A stretch of DNA of 15,484 bases from the NCBI RefSeq assembly GCF_005518285.1, contig NZ_SJDU01000013.1, positions 1 through 15,484 on the forward strand, given 5' to 3'. Shown in pieces: positions 1-6,451 of the stretch (within the stretch, counting starts at the first letter, position 1; every line of letters begins with the position of its first letter). The DNA is from Brachyspira catarrhinii. GTDB taxonomy: Bacteria; Spirochaetota; Brachyspiria; Brachyspirales; Brachyspiraceae. The position numbers were made by a program, and so were the translations under genes. The notes below the pieces were generated by a model. That model did no database searches and was not told where the DNA came from. It saw only the letters and a list, made by a program, of their open reading frames with translations.

Positions 1-96
1 ATTTATAAAGTCGAGCAAAACTTTTTCGCCTCCCTTGTCGGTAAAGAAATACCGAATGAAAAAATCGTTAAGCGCGTTAAAAGGTTTTTTATTCAT
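1..96 (-). CDS. N-terminus of an Rpn-family (PD-(D/E)XK) nuclease/transposase, cut by the window edge
   Basis: The reverse strand from an ATG at 96 stays open for 32 codons to the edge of the window, and the rest of the gene lies outside. The peptide begins MNKKPFNALNDFFIRYFFTD and continues with KGGEKVLLDFIN. This matches the N-terminal pattern of the Rpn recombination-promoting nuclease / PDDEXK_2 putative transposase family: an 'N-D-x-F/Y-F/V-R/K-Y-x-F' segment, then a short Gly-containing turn and 'LLDFIN'. Members occur in multiple copies in spirochaete genomes and are thought to act as DNA endonucleases that promote RecA-independent recombination. The catalytic residues would lie beyond the edge, so activity cannot be judged. 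No Shine-Dalgarno sequence precedes the ATG, but a consensus promoter does. The TPR gene ends 87 bp upstream on the same strand. The family call rests on my recall of the N-terminal pattern only. Confidence 0.68.
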   Translation of the reverse strand, partial: MNKKPFNALNDFFIRYFFTDKGGEKVLLDFIN

Positions 97-102
97 AATA
101 AT

Positions 103-130
103 ATTATAACAGAATAATTTTATTTGTCAA
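103..130 (-). promoter_or_regulatory. Consensus extended -10 sigma-70 promoter for the Rpn-type gene
   Basis: On the minus strand, TTGACA (130-125) is followed after 16 bp by TATAAT (108-103), with an extended -10 TG one base upstream (111-110). All 12 hexamer bases match consensus. Transcription would start near position 96, which is the A of the ATG, so the transcript may have little or no 5' leader. It lies in the 87-bp gap after the TPR gene. Confidence 0.7.
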
Positions 131-183
131 AATATTCAATAATAATTTATATTGCATATTTTTTCATTTGCCACTACCCTACT

Positions 184-3100
184 CTATTTTTGTATATGCA
201 AATTTTCAATATCCAAATCAGAATTTAAATTATCAAGATTATTTTTAGCCGTTTCATTGCCCGCGTTTATTTTCAAAGCTTTTTCAAACGATTTTTTAGC
301 TTCCTCGATTTTATTAATATTTGCCAAAACAACGCCGTAATTGTTCAATATAGAACTGTCGTTAATTACTACAATTGCGGGCGAATTGTCAATATCGACT
401 CCCAACTCTTTCAAAAGATAATCGTTCTTGGAATTAATCTCAACGCCTTTATTAAAATCAATTCCTCTTTCAAAAGAATGAAAAGCGTTATAATAATCTT
501 TCAAAAACAGATAAGAATTGCCGAGAAAACGCCAAGTTTCAAAATCGCCATCGCATAATAGAGACGATTTCAAAAGATTTTCCGAAGCTTCTTTATATTT
601 TTCGATTGAATAATATGACATCCCGAGCCATTTATAATTAATCGAACTATTTTGATTAATTTCAACCGCTTTTGATAAATATTCTATCGCCTTGTCAAAA
701 TCGCATGTTTTATAATAAGTATTTCCCAGCCAATAATAATGATTGTCGTTTTCGGGATTTAATTCGATGGTTTTGTTAAACGATTCAATCGATTCTTTAT
801 ACTGTCCGCTTTTGTTATATGAAATGCCGAGCCAATACCAATTGCCGACATCCTCGGAATTTAATTCGTTGGCTTTAAGCAAGGCTTCAATCGACTTTTC
901 AAATTGTCCGTTTTTATTGTAAGAAATTCCAAGCCATTGCCAATTAAGATGATTTGAATTGTTTAATTCTACAGCTTTCAAAAAATTCTCTGCCGATTCT
1001 TTATATTGATTATTTTCAAAATAAGCTTTACCTAATAAAAAATAATTCGTAAAATCTTCCGTAGAATTTTTAGCGTCTATTTCAATTGCTTTAACTAAAG
1101 AATTTATCGCATCTTCATAATTTCCAATTTGTAGATAAGAACCGCCCAACCACTGCCAATTTTTACTATCGTTTGGGTTTAATTCGATTGCCTTTAATAA
1201 AGATTCTACGGCTTTTTCATGTTGATTGCTTTCATAATAAGAACAGCCGAGCCATTGCCAAATTTTGCTATCGTCAGGGTTTAATTCTACAGCTTTTAGT
1301 AAATATTTTATAGCTTCTTCATATTTTCCGATTTCAAAATAGGAATAACCAACGCCTCCCAAATTTTCAGGGTTATTAATATCAAAACCGATATTTTTTA
1401 ATAATTCCTCAATATATTTTTTATATTCTTCGTTTTCGTTTAATATCATAGCCCTTAAAAAAGCTTTCACGCCGTTTTGAAATTGTTTCGTTTCAAAGAA
1501 AATACTTCCCAAAAGTTGCCAATTAAGATAATTATTTTTGTTTATTTCAATAGCTTTAGAACATAGATTTATAGAATTTTCATATTCCCCAATTTGAAGA
1601 TACGAATTTCCAATTTCTCTTAATAAATATTCTATATCGTATTTAACTTTTTCATTTGGATTTAATTCTAAAGATTTAAATAAAGATTCCACAGCTTGTT
1701 TATATTGAAAACTTTCATAATAAGAAGCTCCCAACCAAAACCAAGCCACAAAATCATTGGATTTTAATTTTATCGATTTTAATAAATTTTCTATCGCCTC
1801 TTTATACTCTTTATTTTTACAATAAGAAATTCCAAGCCAACCAAAATAATTATATTCGTTTTTATTTAATTCAATCGCTTTTATAAAACATTTTATAGCG
1901 TCCGCATGCCGTTTGTCTTTATTATATAAATGTCCTGCAACATCATAAATTTTCTCTTCACTTATATTAAATAACGATTTGAGAGTTTCTTTATATTCGT
2001 TATTAGAATTAAATTCTATAGCTTCGACATAACATTTAATTGCATGCTCAAATTGTTTATTTTTATGATACGACATAATTAACCAATACCAATTACTATC
2101 GTCTTCTTTATTTAGTTCTAACGCTCTTTTAAGAGCTTTTATAGCATGTTTATATTGTCCGATTTCGTAATATGCGTTTCCTAACCAATTATAATTAGGA
2201 TAATAATCAGAATTTAATTCTATAGATTTAAAAAAACTTTTTATAGCTTCTCTATACTCGCCAATTTCGGTATAATTGCAACCGAGCCAATGCCAATTAA
2301 GATAATTATTTTTGTTTATTTCAATCGCTTTTAATAACGATTCTATGGCTTTATCGTATTGATTATTTTTAAAATATGATATTCCTAACGAATTCCAATT
2401 TTTTACGCTATCAACATAAAAATCTATATCGCTTAATAATGATTTTGTATATTCTTTAATATTATTATTTAATTCAAAAGACTTTAGTAAAAATTCTATT
2501 ACATCCTCTTTATAGTATTCTTTTTTATCGCTATCGTTATATAAATTTTTTAAAATATCTAAATTAATATCTGGAAACTTTAATTCTATATTTCTTGTAA
2601 ACGCCTCTATAGATTTTTTATATTCCATAGTGTAAAAGTAAGAAATTCCTAATCCATACCAACTATTTTCAGAATTATGATTTAATTTAATTGACTTTAA
2701 TAGAGAATTTATAGCTTCTATATGTTGTCCATTTAAAGCGTAAGAACTTCCTAACCAATGATAATTAAGTTCATCGTTAGGATTCAATTCGATAGCTTTT
2801 AATAATGCTTCTATTGATTTTTTATATTGTCCGATTTTATTATATGAATGTCCTAACCAGTGCCAATTAAGAAAATCATTGGGTTTTAATTCTATGGCTT
2901 TTTTAAGTGTTTTTATAGCTTCTCTGTATTGCTTATTATCGTCATATAAACAACCCAACCAATATAAATTCTTTGCATTATTTGGTTCTAATTTTACCGC
3001 TTTTTTAAAAGATTTTATAGATTTTTTATATTCTTTATTCTCATAATATGAACGTCCTAAATAATATAAACACTCCGCATTATTAGGATTTAATTTAAGA

Positions 3101-3225
3101 AATTGAGAAAGTATTTTTATAGCTTCTTTATATTCTTTATTTTTACAATGAACCTTGCCAATATAAAGTAAATTATGTTTTTTATTATTAGCTTTATTAA
3201 TTTTATTTTTATTAGTTTTTGGCAT
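184..3225 (-). CDS. Giant tetratricopeptide-repeat (TPR) protein
   Basis: A 1013-residue protein built almost wholly from about 26 TPR units of mostly 34 residues, each close to 'x-NWxWLGxSYxxxGQYxxAIExLLKAIELNPND'. Units start near residue 17 and run to about residue 1000. Longer spacers interrupt them near residues 205-260 (a degenerate unit), 410-430, 535-550, 610-635 and 940-975. TPR arrays form right-handed superhelices that bind other proteins or peptides, and no enzymatic domain is visible. The N-terminus (MPKTNKNKINKANNKKH) is basic and polar, with no signal peptide or membrane segment, so a cytoplasmic location is likely. The ATG at 3225 is supported by a good Shine-Dalgarno GAGGTG at 3236-3231, five bases upstream. 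The gene diverges from the efflux operon. The last third is richer in G+C than the AT-rich first half. Binding partner and role cannot be told from sequence. Confidence 0.9.
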   Translation of the reverse strand: MPKTNKNKINKANNKKHNLLYIGKVHCKNKEYKEAIKILSQFLKLNPNNAECLYYLGRSYYENKEYKKSIKSFKKAVKLEPNNAKNLYWLGCLYDDNKQYREAIKTLKKAIELKPNDFLNWHWLGHSYNKIGQYKKSIEALLKAIELNPNDELNYHWLGSSYALNGQHIEAINSLLKSIKLNHNSENSWYGLGISYFYTMEYKKSIEAFTRNIELKFPDINLDILKNLYNDSDKKEYYKEDVIEFLLKSFELNNNIKEYTKSLLSDIDFYVDSVKNWNSLGISYFKNNQYDKAIESLLKAIEINKNNYLNWHWLGCNYTEIGEYREAIKSFFKSIELNSDYYPNYNWLGNAYYEIGQYKHAIKALKRALELNKEDDSNWYWLIMSYHKNKQFEHAIKCYVEAIEFNSNNEYKETLKSLFNISEEKIYDVAGHLYNKDKRHADAIKCFIKAIELNKNEYNYFGWLGISYCKNKEYKEAIENLLKSIKLKSNDFVAWFWLGASYYESFQYKQAVESLFKSLELNPNEKVKYDIEYLLREIGNSYLQIGEYENSINLCSKAIEINKNNYLNWQLLGSIFFETKQFQNGVKAFLRAMILNENEEYKKYIEELLKNIGFDINNPENLGGVGYSYFEIGKYEEAIKYLLKAVELNPDDSKIWQWLGCSYYESNQHEKAVESLLKAIELNPNDSKNWQWLGGSYLQIGNYEDAINSLVKAIEIDAKNSTEDFTNYFLLGKAYFENNQYKESAENFLKAVELNNSNHLNWQWLGISYNKNGQFEKSIEALLKANELNSEDVGNWYWLGISYNKSGQYKESIESFNKTIELNPENDNHYYWLGNTYYKTCDFDKAIEYLSKAVEINQNSSINYKWLGMSYYSIEKYKEASENLLKSSLLCDGDFETWRFLGNSYLFLKDYYNAFHSFERGIDFNKGVEINSKNDYLLKELGVDIDNSPAIVVINDSSILNNYGVVLANINKIEEAKKSFEKALKINAGNETAKNNLDNLNSDLDIENLHIQK
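1517..1551. repeat. 35-bp exact repeat within the TPR gene, copy 1
   Basis: This stretch is identical over 35 bases to 2291-2325 in the same orientation. It encodes the 'EINKNNYLNW' boundary between adjacent TPR units. Neighbouring units are much more diverged at DNA level, so the identity suggests recent duplication or gene conversion between units about 770 bp apart. Confidence 0.85.
2291..2325. repeat. 35-bp exact repeat within the TPR gene, copy 2
   Basis: Exact copy of 1517-1551. Recombination between the two copies would delete or duplicate about 774 bp, which is 258 codons and therefore in frame. That gives a simple route to length variation of the TPR array. Confidence 0.85.
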
Positions 3226-3254
3226 TTTATCACCTCGAGGTTTTACTATTTTTT

Positions 3255-3284
3255 ATTATAATATATTTTATATCTTAATTGCAA
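3255..3284 (-). promoter_or_regulatory. Putative promoter of the TPR gene
   Basis: On the minus strand, TTGCAA (3284-3279, 4 of 6 consensus bases) and TATAAT (3260-3255, 6 of 6) are separated by 18 bp. Transcription would start near 3248, giving a leader of about 23 bases that contains the GAGGTG ribosome binding site. In such AT-rich DNA chance -10 matches are common, so this is moderate evidence only. Confidence 0.45.
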
Positions 3285-3444
3285 GCGCAAAATTTTGTAG
3301 ATTGATAAAGTAAAGTTGCGGTTATAAACTTTTCTGTAATTAATAAATATTTTTTGAAACTTATATAAATGTAGAATTAGTATTATTTTAACTATTAATT
3401 TTTCTAATTTAAGTAAAAATTATTAAAATTTAGTGTAAAAATAT

Positions 3445-3473
3445 TTGATATACAATTAAAAGTATGATAAAAT
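3445..3473 (+). promoter_or_regulatory. Possible distal promoter of the efflux operon
   Basis: TTGATA (3445-3450) and TAAAAT (3468-3473) are spaced 17 bp apart, with a TG one base before the -10 (3465-3466). Ten of 12 hexamer bases match. It would give a leader of about 175 bases. It is weaker than the candidate at 3561-3588 and may be a chance match in AT-rich DNA. Confidence 0.3.
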
Positions 3474-3560
3474 AAAAATATAAAGACAATAAATAAAAAT
3501 TAGAGTATGAAACTTTTTTTAAAGTTATTCGTCTAATATATGAAATAAGAAAAAATTATA

Positions 3561-3588
3561 TTGATATTTTTAATTTGAAGTTTATAAT
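3561..3588 (+). promoter_or_regulatory. Probable main promoter of the tripartite efflux operon
   Basis: TTGATA (3561-3566) and TATAAT (3583-3588) are separated by 16 bp, with 11 of 12 bases matching sigma-70 consensus. The predicted start is near 3595, giving a leader of about 60 bases. A 10-bp inverted repeat starts just before the -10 and continues past the start site, as expected for a repressible promoter. Confidence 0.6.
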
Positions 3589-3616
3589 CTTTCTCTATTA
3601 ATAAAAATTATAAACT
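3579..3616. repeat. Operator-like inverted repeat over the efflux promoter
   Basis: AGTTTATAAT (3579-3588) and ATTATAAACT (3607-3616) are perfect 10-bp inverted arms separated by 18 bp. The left arm contains the whole -10 hexamer and the right arm lies just downstream of the predicted start site. The left arm would not be transcribed, so a DNA operator fits better than an RNA hairpin. A near copy of the right arm (9 of 10 bases, GTTATAAACT) occurs at 3321-3330. No regulator gene is in the window. Confidence 0.5.
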
Positions 3617-3654
3617 ATCCTTAAACTAAAAAAATAAAATTAACGGAGTTTATT

Positions 3655-5028
3655 GTGAAATTTATTTTATTTTTGTTTCTAATTTTGAATATGGTTTTAT
3701 ATTCTCAAGATATTGAAGAAAACACAAACGAAACTAATCAAGATGTAGAAAATAATGAAAATACGAATAATATTAAAGTTCGTCTAAATTTGGAAGACGC
3801 CTTGAAAATAGCTTCCGATAACGATAAAACTTTGAAAATGGCGGAATACGATGTAAAAATCGCTCAAGCTCAAAAAGACGGTTCGTTTTCCGATTTATTT
3901 TTGCCTTCTCTTACTGTAAGCGGAAGTCTTAATTTGGGCGAAACGGATGCATGGAGCGACAATAGAAATTTAGCTTTGACTAATTGGGGCGACACTTTAA
4001 GCGCGAGAGCCACATTGTCAAAAACGCTTTTTGCGGGATTTAGAAATTGGAATACCGATAAAGCGAACGAAGTAAATTTGAAAATGAAAAAAGAAGCTTA
4101 TTACGATAATGTAAAAAATGTAGATTTGAATACAAAACTTGCATTTTACAACACCTTTATCGCTCAGGAAAATTATAGAGTTTATTTGCAATCGCAATTA
4201 AATTATAGCAATAGAATGAATTATAATTATATTCAATATAGAAACGGGCAAGTTTCGGAATACGAATATTTGAATTCGAGAGTTCAATACGAAAATACAA
4301 AACCCCAAGTTATAAATTTAAGCAATCAATATCAAAGTTTGAAATTGACTTTTATCAGACAAATTGGACTTACCAATGTTGCGGACGAAGTGGAACTTAT
4401 GGGAAATATTTTGGACGCTACGAATATAACGGTTCCCGATATGGCTTACGATGATTTGCTTACTATTATAATGAATAATAATATCGAATTAAGCAATATG
4501 GAAAATAATTTGCAAATGCTCGAATATAATAAAAAAGTTGCAAAAAGCTATTTGTGGCCCACTCTAACGGGAAGCGCATCGGTCGGAGTAAGCACTGGAA
4601 ATAAATTGAGAAATAATATGGGCAAAAACGGTCAATTTAATTGGGGAGTCGATTTTACTTTAAGTTATAATTTGGATTCTCTTCTTCCTTTTTCTTCTAC
4701 GGCAAAATCGGCGGAACAGATAGATTTGAGCATAAAGCAAATGGAAGTGAATTATAATCAACTGCGCGACACAATAGAAGTGAGCAGCAGAGATTTAATT
4801 TCAACCGCTCGCTCTCAATCTGAAAATTTACAATCGCAGGCGGAAAATGCGAGAACGGCGGCATACGCTTTACAGATGGCGGAAAGGCAGTATAGAGGCG
4901 GAAGTATTTCGATGCTCGAAGTTAATGACGCGGAAATAAATTATTTGAACGCGCAACTTTCGTATTTGCAAGCTATTTACGAATATTTATCAAGTTCTCT
5001 TCAAGTTCTTAAACTTTTGGGAATTTAG
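3655..5028 (+). CDS. TolC-family outer-membrane efflux channel
   Basis: A 457-residue outer-membrane efflux protein (OEP/TolC family), the exit duct of the tripartite pump encoded with the next two genes. Residues 1-17 form a short Sec signal peptide with a hydrophobic core and probable cleavage after LYS-17. There is no lipobox cysteine. Residues 18-40 are an Asn/Glu-rich linker. From about residue 44 come the two internal repeats of the family, each opening with 'L-x-x-A-L-x-x-A/I' type helices (LNLEDALKIASDNDKTLKMA early; a second set near 260-290). The C-terminal part carries the usual 'AERQYRGGSISMLEVNDAEINYL' style region. The length is normal for TolC homologues. The start is GTG, chosen because GGAG at 3645-3648 sits six bases upstream and the signal peptide begins there. 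The adaptor gene follows after 38 bp. Substrate is not predictable. Confidence 0.92.
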   Translation: MKFILFLFLILNMVLYSQDIEENTNETNQDVENNENTNNIKVRLNLEDALKIASDNDKTLKMAEYDVKIAQAQKDGSFSDLFLPSLTVSGSLNLGETDAWSDNRNLALTNWGDTLSARATLSKTLFAGFRNWNTDKANEVNLKMKKEAYYDNVKNVDLNTKLAFYNTFIAQENYRVYLQSQLNYSNRMNYNYIQYRNGQVSEYEYLNSRVQYENTKPQVINLSNQYQSLKLTFIRQIGLTNVADEVELMGNILDATNITVPDMAYDDLLTIIMNNNIELSNMENNLQMLEYNKKVAKSYLWPTLTGSASVGVSTGNKLRNNMGKNGQFNWGVDFTLSYNLDSLLPFSSTAKSAEQIDLSIKQMEVNYNQLRDTIEVSSRDLISTARSQSENLQSQAENARTAAYALQMAERQYRGGSISMLEVNDAEINYLNAQLSYLQAIYEYLSSSLQVLKLLGI

Positions 5029-5066
5029 ATTTGAATATATGTTAAAAAACTAGGAGATTAAAAATT

Positions 5067-6401
5067 ATGAATTTAAAAATTGGTAAGGAAAATAAAAAAA
5101 ATAAAATCGGTTTTGCTTTTTTAATTTTATTAATATCGTTTATATCATGTAATAAGCAAGAAAATTTACAAAGAAAAGAAAATCCGATAAGCGTTTTGGT
5201 TGCCGCTCCTATAAAACAGAATCTAAACGAATATTTGGATTTGTCGGCGGAAATTAAGGCGATTAAAGAGGTGGAAATATCTTCCGATGTTCCGGGAAAA
5301 ATAGCGAATATACTTAAATACGAGGGAAGTTTCGTTAGAAAAGGAGAAACTATAGCCTTAATAGACAGATTCGTCATAGGTGCAAATTACGCTTATGCTC
5401 CCGCAAGAACTCCAATCGCTGGATATGTCACCACTACCTATATGGCTGTAGGCGCATCAATTGCAGCTTCCACTCCAATCGCAAATGTGGCGGATATTAG
5501 TCAGTTGGAAGTCGAGATACAAGTTCCAGAAAGGTCAATTACGGGAGTAGAATTAGGACAAACGGTATATATAAGAGTTCCATCCTCTCCAAATAAAGAA
5601 ATCGAAGCTAAAATAACGAAAAGAGATTATGCCGTCAATCCTTCCACAAGAACTTTAATGGTTAAGGCTTTGATAGACAATAAGGACAGTTTGCTTTTGC
5701 CCGGCATGTTTTCGGATGTTTCAATATTGTTAAATTCTGCGGATAATGTATTCGTTATTCCAAACAGTTCGGTATTCAGCGATGATACGGGTAAAAATTA
5801 TATATTTGTCGTAAAAGAAGACAGCGCCGTTCCAAGAGACGGAAATATTAGCGATAATGCCGATTCGCAATATAGAGCTTATACGAGAGAAGTAAATATA
5901 TTATTCACCTCAAAAGATAAAGTGGCTTTAAGTAGCGGACTCGAAGAGGGAGAGGAAGTCGTTATGTTCGGAAGAGAATTTTTAAAAGACGGCTCGCTTA
6001 TTAATAGAATAGAAAACGACCCGACTATTTTGGAATATATAACTCCGACAGCGGATAGCATAGCCGAAAATACGATAAACAATACTAATAATTTGACCGC
6101 GACTAATAATATTACGATTTCTACAGCAAATACGAATAATAGAATAAGTAGCGGAACGGTAAGGCAGACAAATTTAAGACCTATAAATACAAATCAAGTA
6201 AGAACTAACGCTATTCAAACTCCGCTTATTCAAAACACGAATAATAATTTAACTACAAATAATAATTTAACTACAAACACAAATGCGGTTAATAATTCCA
6301 ATTCGCCGAAAACGGAAATAATGGAAGGAACGAATACAAATAATATAAATACTAATAACGCCAATAATGAAAGTAATGAAATTTATTCGGTAGGCGGTTA
6401 A
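5067..6401 (+). CDS. RND efflux periplasmic adaptor lipoprotein, hairpin-less type
   Basis: A 444-residue membrane-fusion (HlyD/AcrA-type) adaptor linking the inner-membrane RND pump to the outer-membrane channel. A hydrophobic stretch (14-27) ends in FIS-Cys28, a plausible spirochaete lipobox, so the mature protein is probably a lipoprotein. The two halves of the lipoyl domain lie at about 68-101 and 110-142 and are joined by only about eight residues, whereas AcrA has a long alpha-helical hairpin there. A beta-barrel (about 145-225) and a membrane-proximal domain (about 226-315) follow. Residues 331-444 are a low-complexity Asn/Thr-rich tail, not part of the normal fold. The hairpin-less design is known for Borrelia BesA. 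Start: AGGAG at 5052-5056 lies ten bases before the ATG. The RND gene begins 50 bp downstream. Confidence 0.9.
   Translation: MNLKIGKENKKNKIGFAFLILLISFISCNKQENLQRKENPISVLVAAPIKQNLNEYLDLSAEIKAIKEVEISSDVPGKIANILKYEGSFVRKGETIALIDRFVIGANYAYAPARTPIAGYVTTTYMAVGASIAASTPIANVADISQLEVEIQVPERSITGVELGQTVYIRVPSSPNKEIEAKITKRDYAVNPSTRTLMVKALIDNKDSLLLPGMFSDVSILLNSADNVFVIPNSSVFSDDTGKNYIFVVKEDSAVPRDGNISDNADSQYRAYTREVNILFTSKDKVALSSGLEEGEEVVMFGREFLKDGSLINRIENDPTILEYITPTADSIAENTINNTNNLTATNNITISTANTNNRISSGTVRQTNLRPINTNQVRTNAIQTPLIQNTNNNLTTNNNLTTNTNAVNNSNSPKTEIMEGTNTNNINTNNANNESNEIYSVGG
6240..6275 (+). repeat. In-frame 18-bp tandem repeat in the adaptor tail
   Basis: Two perfect 18-bp units (6240-6257 and 6258-6275) encode Asn-Asn-Asn-Leu-Thr-Thr twice. 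Copy-number change would lengthen or shorten the tail by six residues without a frameshift. The surrounding tail is also built from AAT/ACT-rich near-repeats. Confidence 0.85.
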
Positions 6402-6451
6402 TAGTTTGGGTTTAAGGTTTATATTTAAGAGAATTACAGGAGAAATAATTA

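Larger units (their letters stand above)
3226..3654. other. AT-rich divergent intergenic region, TPR gene / efflux operon
   Basis: 429 bp without a supportable gene. From left to right it holds the ribosome binding site and putative promoter of the TPR gene (minus strand), two candidate promoters for the efflux operon (plus strand), an inverted repeat over the nearer one, and the GGAG ribosome binding site at 3645-3648 that fixes the GTG start of the channel gene. The only short reading frame noticed (3507-3536, 9 codons) has no credible ribosome binding site. Confidence 0.8.

Noticed and set aside
152..340. Plus-strand frame of 62 codons overlapping the end of the TPR gene
   Set aside because: It lies antisense over strongly supported TPR coding sequence with no ribosome binding site; it is a shadow frame.
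500..3150. Regular period of about 102 bp that could suggest a CRISPR or satellite array
   Set aside because: The period is 34 codons and the protein is a continuous TPR array; there are no unique spacers between identical repeats.
3511..3526. Small inverted repeat AACTTT-TTTT-AAAGTT
   Set aside because: A six-bp AT-only stem is too weak to be a terminator and is expected by chance here.
3507..3536. Nine-codon reading frame MKLFLKLFV in the efflux operon leader region
   Set aside because: The only Shine-Dalgarno-like bases (TAGAG) abut the ATG, and it lies upstream of the stronger promoter, so it would usually not be transcribed. Such frames are expected by chance in AT-rich DNA.
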